From positions 7,040,001 through 7,104,000 of the forward strand of contig NZ_JARUBO010000005.1 of assembly GCF_029626235.1 (NCBI RefSeq): DNA of 64,000 nucleotides. Reading direction: 5' to 3'. Below are positions 8,118 to 16,447 of the stretch, piece by piece (the first letter of the stretch is position 1; the number at the start of each line of letters is the position of its first letter). The notes beneath the pieces are model-generated. The model saw nothing but the letters and a program-made list of their open reading frames with translations. It did no database searches and was not told the origin of the DNA. The position numbers were made by a program, and so were the translations under genes. The stretch is from Micromonospora sp. WMMD1120. GTDB taxonomy: Bacteria > Actinomycetota > Actinomycetes > Mycobacteriales > Micromonosporaceae.

Positions 8118-9215
8118 TCAGCGGTCGGCGCGGACCGTTGGCGTGTCCGGGGTGGGCTGCCGCGGTGACGGCTGACTGCCGGTGGGTGCCGTGTCCACGT
8201 CAGCTGTCGAACCCGGGGTGACCTCGGTTGTCGAGTGCGGGGCTACCTCGGGCGGGGTGGCGCGGCGGGCCTTCCAGGCCGCCCAGCCGCGCTCGGCCAG
8301 GCCGACCACCAGGAAGGTCATCCCCACGTACGCCCAGCCGACCAGCACGTCGATCACGTAGTGCTCGCCCGAGTAGACGAGCGTGAAGGTCATCGCCAGG
8401 GGGTACGCGAGCAGCAGCGGCCACCAGCGGCGACGGGTGGCGGTCAGGAAGAACACCACCACGAACAGCGCCCACGCGGTGTGCAGGGACGGCATCGCGG
8501 CGACCGGGTTGGAGGCGATCTGCCCGGCGTTGAGGACGTTGCCGGCGCCGTGCATGCCGAACGCCTTCCAGCCCCGGGTCGAGATCCGGGCGACCTCGGT
8601 GAGCAGACCGTTCTGCGCCGCCCACCAGGGCGGGGCGGCCGGGTAGAGGAAGTAGGTGACCAGGCCGGCCGCGCAGAGGAAACCCCACCGCCGCATGTAC
8701 GCGGCCCAGCGGTGACGGTTGCGCAGCCAGAGCACCGCGGCGGCGGCCAGCGTCACCACGAAGTGGGAGAAGTACACCCAGCTCGCCAGCACGTCCCACC
8801 ACTGCACCTGCGGGTGGTAGAGGTGCTCCTGCAACCAGACGGTGGGCACCTCTCCGCCGGTGGCCCAGCCGAACATGAACCGGTCGGCGACGATCAACTC
8901 CATGGCGTGCGGGGTGGCCCCGTTGTCGGCGAACCCGCGCGAGAGGTTGTAGACGACGAACAGCAGCACCACCGGCACCCAGTCCCGGGCGAAGAGCAGG
9001 TGACTGCGCCACGGCCGGTCGCTGTTCCAGGCGATGGTCGCCGCCCAGATCCAGACGAAGGCGTACGCCGGGTCGGTGGGCAGCCCGATGGCGAGCCACG
9101 CGGCGACGAAGGCGACGGCCCACACGGTCATCGCGACGACACGCCGACGACCCCCGTCCGGGGACGCGGGCGGGTCGGTCCGGGCGGGGGGCTGGGGGTC
9201 AGTCACGACGGCCAT
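8118..9215 (-). CDS. PAP2-superfamily membrane phosphatase
   Basis: A 365-residue polytopic protein of the inositolphosphotransferase-type PAP2 group. Acid phosphatase motifs are visible as PSLHTAW and later SGEHYVIDVLVGW, which supply the catalytic His residues and Asp. About six membrane helices lie between residues 25 and 300, and the last 50 residues are Thr/Pro-rich and cytoplasmic or extracellular. The ATG at 9215 lies 8 nt after a TAACCT box, suggesting a leaderless mRNA; a GTG three codons further in is an alternative. Substrate is likely a lipid phosphate, not resolvable here. Confidence 0.82.
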   Translation of the reverse strand: MAVVTDPQPPARTDPPASPDGGRRRVVAMTVWAVAFVAAWLAIGLPTDPAYAFVWIWAATIAWNSDRPWRSHLLFARDWVPVVLLFVVYNLSRGFADNGATPHAMELIVADRFMFGWATGGEVPTVWLQEHLYHPQVQWWDVLASWVYFSHFVVTLAAAAVLWLRNRHRWAAYMRRWGFLCAAGLVTYFLYPAAPPWWAAQNGLLTEVARISTRGWKAFGMHGAGNVLNAGQIASNPVAAMPSLHTAWALFVVVFFLTATRRRWWPLLLAYPLAMTFTLVYSGEHYVIDVLVGWAYVGMTFLVVGLAERGWAAWKARRATPPEVAPHSTTEVTPGSTADVDTAPTGSQPSPRQPTPDTPTVRADR

Positions 9216-9223
9216 CGGGGTCA

Positions 9224-9229
9224 AGGTTA
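9224..9229 (-). promoter_or_regulatory. -10 box of leaderless PAP2 gene
   Basis: TAACCT on the minus strand, 8 nt upstream of the ATG at 9215, with no Shine-Dalgarno sequence between. This supports both the chosen start and leaderless transcription. Confidence 0.45.
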
Positions 9230-9341
9230 ACGACGGGAACGGCATCGACCGACGGGTACCACCCGGCGGGGCCCGGCACAGGTGGGAGGGTGGGCGGTGC
9301 CGGGATCGTCGGGCGCGTGCTCGGCGGACCCGGCGAGCACC

Positions 9342-9347
9342 TAGGCT
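9342..9347 (+). promoter_or_regulatory. -10 box of leaderless thioesterase gene
   Basis: TAGGCT, 7 nt before the ATG at 9355; no Shine-Dalgarno sequence fits in the gap. Same geometry as several other genes in the window. Confidence 0.45.
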
Positions 9348-9354
9348 GACCACC

Positions 9355-9759
9355 ATGCAGGAGCAGCCCGAGCCGGCCTTCGCGCCGGGTCTGACCGCCC
9401 AGGTCGAGCTGACCGTCACCGACGCGGACACCGCCCAGGCGGTCGGTTCCGGGGACGTACCGGTGTTGGGCACTCCCCGGGTCCTCGCGCTGGCCGAGGC
9501 GGCCACCGTCGCGGCGACCGCGACCGGGATGCCGCCCGGTTCGACGACGGTGGGCACCCGGGTGGACCTGGAGCACCTGGCCCCGACTGTGGTCGGCCGC
9601 ACGGTCCGGGCGCAGGCGCTGCTGGCGACGGTCGACGGCCGCCGGCTGTCGTTCGAGGTCACCGTCAGCGACGGCGACCAGACGGTGGCGCGGGGCCGGG
9701 TGGACCGGATCATGGTCGACCGGCAACGCTTCGTCGAGCGCGCCGGGCGGGCGTCGTGA
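9355..9759 (+). CDS. FlK-like hot-dog thioesterase
   Basis: A 134-residue single hot-dog-fold protein. Thr40, Glu48 and His74 stand at the same spacing (8 and 26) as the catalytic Thr42/Glu50/His76 triad of fluoroacetyl-CoA thioesterase FlK, and the surrounding sequence GTPRVLALAEAA and LEHLAPTVVG fits that family. It probably hydrolyses an acyl-CoA; fluoroacetyl-CoA itself is not implied, since no fluorination genes are nearby. The stop overlaps the GTG of the metallo-beta-lactamase gene (GTGA), so the two form an operon. Confidence 0.8.
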   Translation: MQEQPEPAFAPGLTAQVELTVTDADTAQAVGSGDVPVLGTPRVLALAEAATVAATATGMPPGSTTVGTRVDLEHLAPTVVGRTVRAQALLATVDGRRLSFEVTVSDGDQTVARGRVDRIMVDRQRFVERAGRAS

Positions 9760-10601
9760 ACGCTGGCGTCGTGAACACCGACTTCGTGGAGATCGCCGAC
9801 CGGGTGCACCTGCGGCGGGAACCGCTGCTGGGGGTCAACGTCACACTGGTCGTCGGCGACGACCAGGCGCTGCTGGTGGACACCCTGTCGTCGGCCGCCC
9901 AGGCCACCGAGCTGGCCGAGGCCGTCCGCGCGGTCACCGACCGTCCGCTGACGCTGGTGAACACCCACCACCACTACGACCACTGCTTCGGCAACGCGGT
10001 CCTCGCCGGCGAGCCACCCCGCCCGGTGTACGCGCACGAACTGGCCGCCGCCGCCCTGCGCGAGGAGCCGGAGCGGCTGCGCCGGGAGGCGTACGAGGAG
10101 TTGCGCTCGGAGCACCCGGCGCTCGCCGCCGAGCTGGCCGACACCCCGCTGCTCGCCCCGACGCACACCGTGCGGATCGAGACGGAGATCGACCTGGGCG
10201 GGCGGCGGGTGCTGCTGCGGCACCCGGGGCGGGGGCACACCGACGCCGACCTGGTGGTGCACGTGCCGGACGTGGACGTGTTGGTCGCCGGGGACCTGGT
10301 CGAGCAGAGCGGCCCGCCCGCCTTCGAGGATTCGTACCCCCTGAAGTGGCCGGACGCGGTCGCGGACCTGCTGCGGCTGACGACCGCGCGCACGGTGGTG
10401 GTGCCGGGGCACGGCGACCCGGTGGATGTCGGGTTCGTCCGCGCCCAGCACGCCGAGCTGGTGCGGCTGGCCTGGCTGATCCGGGCCGCGCACACCGGCA
10501 GCGCGTCGCCGGAGCGGGTGGCGGCGGAGGCGCCCTTCGGCGCCCGCGCCGCCCTGATCGCGGCCCGCCGCGGCTACCGGGAGCTCAACGGCGAGGGCTG
10601 A
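9756..10601 (+). CDS. Metallo-beta-lactamase-fold hydrolase
   Basis: A 281-residue protein with the metallo-beta-lactamase zinc motif THHHYDH (HxHxDH) near residue 70, a further His in the LLRHPGRGHTDADLVVH segment, the bridging Asp in VLVAGDLVEQSG and the last His in VVVPGHGDPV. This is the glyoxalase-II/RNase-Z-like superfamily fold binding two metals. It is translationally coupled to the FlK-like thioesterase, which suggests a shared thioester or acyl substrate. The substrate is unknown. It converges with the alpha-galactosidase gene with only 6 bp between stop codons. Confidence 0.85.
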   Translation: MNAGVVNTDFVEIADRVHLRREPLLGVNVTLVVGDDQALLVDTLSSAAQATELAEAVRAVTDRPLTLVNTHHHYDHCFGNAVLAGEPPRPVYAHELAAAALREEPERLRREAYEELRSEHPALAAELADTPLLAPTHTVRIETEIDLGGRRVLLRHPGRGHTDADLVVHVPDVDVLVAGDLVEQSGPPAFEDSYPLKWPDAVADLLRLTTARTVVVPGHGDPVDVGFVRAQHAELVRLAWLIRAAHTGSASPERVAAEAPFGARAALIAARRGYRELNGEG

Positions 10602-10607
10602 GCCCGG

Positions 10608-12434
10608 TCAGACCGAGGTACGACGCCACTGCTGGTTGGTGCCCGTGCCGCAGGTCCACTGCACGACGCGGGCGCCGTCGGTGGTGGCGGAGTTGAGCAC
10701 GTCGAGGCACTTGCCGCTGTGCCGGGCGACGAGCTGTACGTAACCGGTGCCGAGGTCCTGCACCCGCCACTGCTGGTTGGTGCCACCGTTGCAGGTCCAC
10801 TGGGTCACCCGGACACCGTCGGCGGTGGCGCCCGCGCCGCCGTACACGTCGAGGCACTTGCCGCTGTGCACGCTGACCACCGTCTGGTAGCCGCCCCCGG
10901 CGTCCTGGAACCGCCACCGCTGGTTGGGCTGGCCGTTGGCGGCCCACTGCACCACGTCGGCGCCGTCGGCGGTCGCGTTGTTGGAGACGTCCAGCAGCTT
11001 CCCGCTGTGCCGGGCGGTCAGCGTGGACGCGGTGGGCACCGGCACTGTGGTCTGCGGCGCGAGCCGGTACAGCCCGGCGCCGTGGGCCGGGAGCGTACGG
11101 GTGAAGGTCCCGCTCGACGTGCCGAGGGCCGCGCCGGACCACAGGTCGGTGGCGCCCGCCGAGCCGATGCCGAGGTCGGCCAGGTTGACAGTGACCGGGG
11201 CGGCGCTGCTCTCCCGGTTGAAGAGGGCGACGTAGCGGTGGTCGCTCCCCGGCACGTCGGCGGTCCACACCTGCCGGGTGCCGCCGGTGAGCTGGCGGTT
11301 GTTGGTGCTGTTCTGGTCGACGGCCAACACCGCGGCGTTCGTCATCAACGCCAGCTCCGCGGCGCGGTTCTCGACCAGGTTGCCGCCCCACATCAGCGGC
11401 GCCCGGTTGATCACCCAGAGGGACATCAGGGTGCGCTGCTCGTCGGCGGTCAGGTTGGAGTAGCGCGGCGACCCCACCGGTCCGTACTTGGAGAGCCGGC
11501 CGATCGGGATCATGTCCGGGTCGGGCCAGGCGCCGGTGGCGCGGTACGGCGTCCAGTTGCGCAGTTGGTCGAAGAGAGCGTCGACCGAGGACCAGTTGTC
11601 CCACAGGTCGTTCACGATGCGCCACATGTGCGCGTTGTTCTGCACGTGCCCGCCGCTGGCCAGCGGGGTCGCGCCGGGCGACAGGCTCAGCACCATCGGC
11701 CGGCCGCTGCGCTGGATCGCGGTGCGGTACCCCTCGACCTCCGCCTGCCGGTACGTCGGCGCGGCGATGTCGTCCACCTTCACGAAGTCGACGCCCCAGG
11801 ACGCCAGCAGCTGGAACACCGAGTCCAGGTAGCTCTGGGCGCAGGGGTTGGCCATGTTGAGGCCCCACATCAGGTTCAGCCAGGCCGCCGTGGTGGTGTT
11901 GTTGATCTGGTTGGCGCGGCAGGTGGTGCCGAGGATCGGGACGTTGTCGGCGACGGCCTGGCGGGGGATGCCGCGCATCAGGTGTACGCCGAACTTCAGC
12001 CCCTGCGCGTGCACGTAGTCGGCGAGGGGCTTGAACCCGTTGTCGCCGGCCGCGGAGGGGAAGCGTGTGGTGTCCGGCAGCAGCCGGCCGTTGCCGTCCA
12101 TCCGGAGCCGGGGTTGCAGGTTGGCGTCCTGGTTGGGGCTGCCGGTGTGTTGACCCGGGTAGTACCAGGCCCAGTCGACCACCACGTACTGCCAGCCGAA
12201 CTGGCGCAGGTTGGTGGCCATGTAGTCGGCGTTGGCCCGGACGTCGGCCTCGGTGACCCGCCAGTTGAACGAGTCGTAGCTGTTCCACCCCATGGGCGGG
12301 GTGTCGGCGACCCCGTTGTCCCACGCGAGGGCCCGTCCGGGCCGGTCGGCGAAGACCATTCCGGCGGCTACGAGAAGCATGACCAGCAGCGCCGCCACGT
12401 GGCGAAATCCCGAAGGCACCGAAACAACACCCAC
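10608..12434 (-). CDS. Secreted GH27 alpha-galactosidase with ricin-type lectin domain
   Basis: A 608-residue exported enzyme. Basic N-terminus plus hydrophobic segment (about residues 8-32) forms a signal peptide. The GH27 domain begins DTPPMGWNSYDSF; the nucleophile Asp is in DFVKVDD (about residue 218) and the acid/base Asp in AWPDPDMI (about 305). A beta-sandwich follows, then a C-terminal beta-trefoil lectin (from about residue 468) with QxW repeats such as NQRWRF and NQQWRV and repeated ARHSGKCLDV, equivalent to CBM13. GTG 12434 is preferred because GGTGGGAG sits 6 nt upstream; the frame stays open to an ATG at 12488. It releases galactose from plant galactosides outside the cell. Confidence 0.92.
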   Translation of the reverse strand: MGVVSVPSGFRHVAALLVMLLVAAGMVFADRPGRALAWDNGVADTPPMGWNSYDSFNWRVTEADVRANADYMATNLRQFGWQYVVVDWAWYYPGQHTGSPNQDANLQPRLRMDGNGRLLPDTTRFPSAAGDNGFKPLADYVHAQGLKFGVHLMRGIPRQAVADNVPILGTTCRANQINNTTTAAWLNLMWGLNMANPCAQSYLDSVFQLLASWGVDFVKVDDIAAPTYRQAEVEGYRTAIQRSGRPMVLSLSPGATPLASGGHVQNNAHMWRIVNDLWDNWSSVDALFDQLRNWTPYRATGAWPDPDMIPIGRLSKYGPVGSPRYSNLTADEQRTLMSLWVINRAPLMWGGNLVENRAAELALMTNAAVLAVDQNSTNNRQLTGGTRQVWTADVPGSDHRYVALFNRESSAAPVTVNLADLGIGSAGATDLWSGAALGTSSGTFTRTLPAHGAGLYRLAPQTTVPVPTASTLTARHSGKLLDVSNNATADGADVVQWAANGQPNQRWRFQDAGGGYQTVVSVHSGKCLDVYGGAGATADGVRVTQWTCNGGTNQQWRVQDLGTGYVQLVARHSGKCLDVLNSATTDGARVVQWTCGTGTNQQWRRTSV

Positions 12435-12469
12435 CGAAGCCTCCCACCGTTTCCATAGCAAGGCGTCGA

Positions 12470-12483
12470 TGTTAACGTTCACA
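12470..12483. promoter_or_regulatory. LacI-type operator upstream of alpha-galactosidase
   Basis: TGTTAACGTTCACA is an imperfect palindrome with the central CG step typical of LacI/GalR-family sugar-responsive operators. It lies 36 bp upstream of the chosen GTG start. No LacI-type gene is in the window, so the regulator would act in trans. Repression relieved by a galactoside is an inference. Confidence 0.5.
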
Positions 12484-12559
12484 AACAATCCCCGTCAATC
12501 CCCACCCCCACTCCCCGCCCCCAGCCCGCCGCCCAGCCCCGCACCCCTTCAGCCGTGCG

Positions 12560-12657
12560 CCCTCCAGCACCGTCGATCTTGCGATTTCGGTCGATGTTTT
12601 GTCCCTTTTATTGGTCTATTACCCCACAGGAACTGCAAGATCGACGGTGCTGGAGGG
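12560..12657. repeat. Perfect 23-bp inverted repeat (hairpin element 2)
   Basis: Left arm 12560-12582 runs from CCCTCCAGCACC to GTCGATCTTGC, and the right arm 12635-12657 is its exact complement; the loop is 52 nt and AT-richer than its surroundings. It lies downstream of the minus-strand sugar kinase and upstream of the alpha-galactosidase promoter, so it may end kinase transcription. It contains the same GTCGATC/GATCGAC core as hairpin elements 1 and 3. Confidence 0.85.
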
Positions 12658-12682
12658 CCGCGCGGAGCGCGGGGCACCGGGA

Positions 12683-12740
12683 GGGGCGCGGGGCGGGGAG
12701 GGCGGGGAGGGCGGGGAGGGCGGGGCGGGGAGGGCGGGGG
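12683..12740 (+). repeat. G-run tract with quadruplex potential
   Basis: Repeated GGGCGGGGA units with at least eight runs of three or more G on the plus strand, ending 1-2 nt before the sugar kinase stop codon. Non-coding. Mirrors the C-rich tract next to hairpin element 1. Confidence 0.75.
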
Positions 12741-12741
12741 G

Positions 12742-13677
12742 TCAGGAGGGGAATCGGCGCTCTACGTCGGCGCGGGTGGGCATCGCGGTGGCGCCGCCGG
12801 GGGACTCGCAGACCAGGCCGGCCACCCGCAGCGCGAACGCGACCCGGTCGACCCAACCCTGCGGGGAGTCCGGCTCCCCGCCCAGGAGCAGGTCGGCGAT
12901 CAGCGCGGCCAGCACCGAGTCGCCGGCCCCGGTGGCGTCGACAGCGTTCACGGGGGGTGCCGGCACCCGGACCGGGTCCGCGTCGGCGGCGGCCAGCACC
13001 GCGCCGGCCGCGCCGAGGGTCAGCACCACCGTGGCGGCGCCGACCTCCCGCAGGTACGCCGCCACCCCCTCGACCGGTTCGCCCGGATAGAGCACCATCG
13101 CGTCGGCGGCGCTGAGCTTGACCAGGTGCGCCCCGGCGGCGAACTCGGCCACCACCGCACGCAGTTCCTCCACCGCCGCCGGGCCGTCCAGCAGCCGGGG
13201 GCGCACGTTCGGGTCGAGGACCCGCAGGCCGGTGGCGAGCGACCAGGCGCGCCGGGCGGCGGCCAACCCGGCGGGCTCCAGCAGCGTTATCGACCCGCAG
13301 GAGAGCACGTCGGCGCCCTCCAGCAGGGCCAGGTCCAGATCGTCCGGGCCGAGCAGCCCGTAGGACGCCGGTTCGCCGTAGAAGCGGAAGTCCGGCTCCG
13401 GCCCGTCGTAGGTGACCACCGCGAGCGTGGTGGGCGCGGGCACCGTCACCGCGCCACTCACGCCGACGTCGGCCGCGCCGAGGAAGGCACGAATCCGCCC
13501 GCCGAGCACGTCGTCACCGAGCGAGCCGACGAACTGCGCCGCGCCGCCGAGCCGCGCCACCCCGACGGCGACGTTCAGCGGCCCGCCACCGATCGCCTGC
13601 CGGTAGACCCGCTCACCGTCGAGGTCGCTGTCGAGCAGGTCGACGAGCGCCTCGCCGAGCACCACCGCGTACCCCAT
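12742..13677 (-). CDS. PfkB-family sugar kinase (fructokinase-like)
   Basis: A 311-residue ribokinase/PfkB-family kinase. The N-terminal signature is AIGGGPLNVAVGVARLGG, and the C-terminal signature with the catalytic Asp is DATGAGDSVLAAL near residue 255. Length and motifs suit fructokinase-type enzymes that phosphorylate a hexose using ATP. ATG 13677 is preceded by GGAGAGG at about 7 nt. It stands alone on the minus strand, with hairpin element 2 downstream. Substrate specificity cannot be fixed from sequence. Confidence 0.85.
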   Translation of the reverse strand: MGYAVVLGEALVDLLDSDLDGERVYRQAIGGGPLNVAVGVARLGGAAQFVGSLGDDVLGGRIRAFLGAADVGVSGAVTVPAPTTLAVVTYDGPEPDFRFYGEPASYGLLGPDDLDLALLEGADVLSCGSITLLEPAGLAAARRAWSLATGLRVLDPNVRPRLLDGPAAVEELRAVVAEFAAGAHLVKLSAADAMVLYPGEPVEGVAAYLREVGAATVVLTLGAAGAVLAAADADPVRVPAPPVNAVDATGAGDSVLAALIADLLLGGEPDSPQGWVDRVAFALRVAGLVCESPGGATAMPTRADVERRFPS

Positions 13678-13781
13678 GCCGATCCTCTCCTCGTCGCCGG
13701 CGGCCGCCGCGCCGGGCCGATCACCCCCGCCCCCAGGCTGGCACAGCACCCCCCGACCGGATGCCGAAAGGCGGCGGCGTC

Positions 13782-14921
13782 CTACCCCGGCCGGTGGATC
13801 GGCCCGTCGAGCGCCGCCAGCGGACGGCCGGTGCCGCCCCACCGGGCCGCGACGATCTGCGCGGCCACACTCACAGCGGTCTCCTCCGGGGTACGCCCAC
13901 CGAGGTCCAGCCCGATCGGGGAGGCCAGCCGGGCGAGCTGCGCGGAGCTGAGCCCCGTCTCGCGCAGCAGCTTGTGCCGCTCGTCGTGGGTACGCCGCGA
14001 ACCCATCGCGCCGACGTACGCCAGTGGGTGACGCAGCGCCACCTCCAGCAACGGCACGTCGAACCGCGGATCGTGGGTGAGCACGCACACCACCGACCGT
14101 TCGTCCACCCGGCCGGCGTCCAGCTCGGCGCGCAGGTAGCGGTGCGGCCACCGCACGACCACCTCGTCCGCCTCGGGAAACCGTCGCGCGGTGGCGAAGA
14201 CCGGCCGGGCGTCGCAGACGGTCACCCGGTAACCGAGGAACGCGCCGATCCGGGCCACCGCGGCGGCGAAGTCGATCGCCCCGAAGACGAGCATCCGGGG
14301 CGGGGTGGCGTACGCGGTCACGAAGACGTCGAGGCCGCTGCCTCGGCGCTGCCCGTGGTAGCCGTACCGGAGCAGCCCGCTGTGCCCGGCCGCGAGCAGC
14401 CCGAGGGCGTCGGCGGTGGCGGCGTCGTCGAGCCGGTCGTCACCGAGCGAGCCGAGCACGCGCCGGCCGCCGAGCGCCAGCCGGCGACCCAACCGCCGGG
14501 CCGGGTCGCCGCCCGCGTCGGCGGCGTCGGCGGACACGCAGGTGACGACCGCCGCCGGCTGGCCCGCGCGCCGGGCGGCGGCGACCGCGTTCAGCTCCGG
14601 CAGGGCACCCGGGTCGACCCGCTCCACGAAGACGTCCAGCACCCCGCCGCAGGTCAAACCCACTGTGTACGCGTCGTCGTCGCTGATCCCGTAACGGCAC
14701 AGCTCGGGTCGACCGGTGTCGAGCACCCGGCGGGCCCGCTCGTAGAGGTCGGCCTCGACGCAGCCGCCGGAGACGCTGCCGGTGACGGTGCCGTCGACGG
14801 CGACCAGCAGGGCGGCGCCCGGCGGTCGCGGGGCGGAGTGCCAGGTGGCCACGACGGTGGCCAGCGCGACCGGTTGGCCGTCGCGGCAGCGGCGATGCAT
14901 CTCGTCGAACACGTCCGGCAC
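13782..14921 (-). CDS. XdhC/CoxI-family molybdenum-cofactor maturation protein
   Basis: A 379-residue protein with an N-terminal XdhC/CoxI domain (LATVVATWHSAPRPPGAALLV ... SGGCVEADLYERA) and a C-terminal Rossmann domain (LVFGAIDFAAAVARIGAFLGY). XdhC proteins bind molybdenum cofactor and help insert its sulfurated form into xanthine dehydrogenase-type enzymes. No molybdo-enzyme gene is in the window, so the client lies elsewhere. The GTG at 14921 is chosen since the VPDVFDEMHR start aligns with the expected domain onset and a GGAGAGG lies about 9 nt upstream. An upstream ATG at 14999 would add 26 Arg-rich residues. Confidence 0.8.
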   Translation of the reverse strand: MPDVFDEMHRRCRDGQPVALATVVATWHSAPRPPGAALLVAVDGTVTGSVSGGCVEADLYERARRVLDTGRPELCRYGISDDDAYTVGLTCGGVLDVFVERVDPGALPELNAVAAARRAGQPAAVVTCVSADAADAGGDPARRLGRRLALGGRRVLGSLGDDRLDDAATADALGLLAAGHSGLLRYGYHGQRRGSGLDVFVTAYATPPRMLVFGAIDFAAAVARIGAFLGYRVTVCDARPVFATARRFPEADEVVVRWPHRYLRAELDAGRVDERSVVCVLTHDPRFDVPLLEVALRHPLAYVGAMGSRRTHDERHKLLRETGLSSAQLARLASPIGLDLGGRTPEETAVSVAAQIVAARWGGTGRPLAALDGPIHRPG

Positions 14922-15271
14922 CGACTGCCGCCTCTCCGCTCCTCTCCCCGTACGCAGGATAGGGCGTCCACGATCGACCGGCGGGGTCTTCGCACGCATC
15001 GAGGAAGGACTATTGCGCTAATGCCGTCGTCGTGATGGGATGACGCGTACCGGGCGGTGCGAGGGCTGCGGCGCCGCCGGTTGCCGGGTTCGTTGGCGCG
15101 AGGGCACCGGTCCTGGGCAGGGACCGTCGATGGCGCACGTCCACCGGCCGTTCCCCGGCCGGGCACGTCGCCGTGATCGTCGCACCGCGCAGCGGGGCGA
15201 CTCCCAGGCCACATCCCACCCGATTGCGGCGAGGCGGCTCGATCAGCGCGCCTCGCGAGTCAGGAGAACCC
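14922..15271 (+). other. Divergent intergenic region, no gene seen
   Basis: This 350-bp gap between the divergent XdhC and LPMO genes has no credible ORF. It holds an inverted repeat CGAGGCG/CGCCTCG (15230-15255) immediately before the LPMO ribosome binding site AGGAG (about 15261-15265), and a weaker GGTCC/GGACC stem at 15109-15125. These may be leader or operator structures; nothing more can be assigned. Confidence 0.4.
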
Positions 15272-16360
15272 GTGAACCGTTCCCGTACGGCCGCGCTGCT
15301 CATCGCGGCCGTGACACTCGCGCTGGGCGGCGTCGCCCTGGCGTCCAACCCGCAGCCGGCCGCCGCGCACGGCGCGGCGATGACGCCCGGCAGCCGCACC
15401 TACCTGTGCTGGCAGGACGGCCTCAGCACGACCGGTGAGATCAGGCCGACCAACCCCGCGTGCTCCGCCGCCGTCGCGCAGAGCGGAACGAACTCGCTCT
15501 ACAACTGGTTCAGCGTACTGCGTTCCGACGCTGGGGGCCGGACCACCGGCTTCATCCCGGACGGGCAGTTGTGCAGCGGCGGCGCCACCGGTTTCCGCGG
15601 CTACGACCTGCCCCGCACCGACTGGCCGCTGACCCACCTGACCGCCGGCGCGCGGTTGGACTTCCGGTACAGCAACTGGGCGCACCACCCGGGCACGTTC
15701 TACTTCTACGTCACGAAGAACAGCTGGAGCCCGACCCGGGCGCTGGCCTGGAGTGACCTGGAGGAGCAGCCGTTCCTCACGGTGACCAACCCGCCGCAGC
15801 GCGGCAGCGTCGGCAGCAACGACGGCCACTACTACTTCAGCGGCAACCTGCCGTCGGGCAAGAGCGGCCAGCACATCATCTACTCGCGCTGGGTGCGGTC
15901 GGACTCGCAGGAGAACTTCTTCGGCTGCTCCGACGTGGTCTTCGACGGGGGCAACGGCCAGGTGACCGGCATCCGGGGCGGCACGACGACGCCGCCCAGC
16001 GACCCGCCGACCGACCCGCCCACCGACCCGCCGACCACCACCCCGCCGCCGGCCGGTGGCACCTGCGCGGCCACCTACAAGGTGACCAGCTCCTGGCAGG
16101 GCGGCTTCCAGGGCGAGGTCACGATCAGGAACAACGGCAGTTCGGCGCTCTCCGGCTGGACCGCCAGCTGGACCTGGCCCAACGGGCAGGCGATCAGCCA
16201 GATCTGGGGCGCGACACAGACGTCGTCCGGCTCGTCGGTGACAGCGACGAACGTGGCGTACAACGGCACCGTCGCACCGTCGGGCACCGCGACGTTCGGC
16301 TTCCTGGCCAGCGCCACGGGAACCAACGGCGCTCCCACGGTGAGCTGCGCCGGCCGCTAG
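15272..16360 (+). CDS. Secreted AA10 lytic polysaccharide monooxygenase with CBM2
   Basis: A 362-residue exported protein. After a signal peptide the predicted mature N-terminus is His33 (AAA/HGAAMTPGSRTYLCW), one half of the copper histidine brace; the second His is in NWAHHPG (138/139). The AA10 domain spans to about residue 245, then a Pro/Thr/Asp linker with PTDPP repeats, then a C-terminal CBM2 (from about 265, CAATYKVTSSWQGGFQGEV, with a Cys near each end). It oxidatively cleaves crystalline cellulose or chitin; the fusion to CBM2 favours cellulose. GTG 15272 has AGGAG 6 nt upstream. Confidence 0.92.
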   Translation: MNRSRTAALLIAAVTLALGGVALASNPQPAAAHGAAMTPGSRTYLCWQDGLSTTGEIRPTNPACSAAVAQSGTNSLYNWFSVLRSDAGGRTTGFIPDGQLCSGGATGFRGYDLPRTDWPLTHLTAGARLDFRYSNWAHHPGTFYFYVTKNSWSPTRALAWSDLEEQPFLTVTNPPQRGSVGSNDGHYYFSGNLPSGKSGQHIIYSRWVRSDSQENFFGCSDVVFDGGNGQVTGIRGGTTTPPSDPPTDPPTDPPTTTPPPAGGTCAATYKVTSSWQGGFQGEVTIRNNGSSALSGWTASWTWPNGQAISQIWGATQTSSGSSVTATNVAYNGTVAPSGTATFGFLASATGTNGAPTVSCAGR

Positions 16361-16373
16361 GCAACTCCGATTA

Positions 16374-16434
16374 GTTGATCAAGAGGTTTGCATCACCCGG
16401 CAGTCGCTCGGGTGACGCAAACCTCTTGATCGAC
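16374..16434. terminator. Long hairpin between convergent LPMO and asnB (hairpin element 3)
   Basis: GTTGATCAAGAGGTTTGC (16374-16391) pairs with GCAAACCTCTTGATCGAC (16417-16434) with one wobble, and the inner bases extend the stem to almost 28 bp with a single mismatch and a small loop. It sits in the middle of an 87-bp convergent gap, so it is very probably a bidirectional terminator; it also has the GATCGAC end seen in elements 1, 2, 4 and 6. Confidence 0.75.
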
Positions 16435-16447
16435 GTCAGGGTCCGGG

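Noticed and set aside
13782..14921. XdhC gene as evidence for a nearby CO or xanthine dehydrogenase cluster
   Set aside because: No molybdenum-enzyme subunit gene is present in this window.
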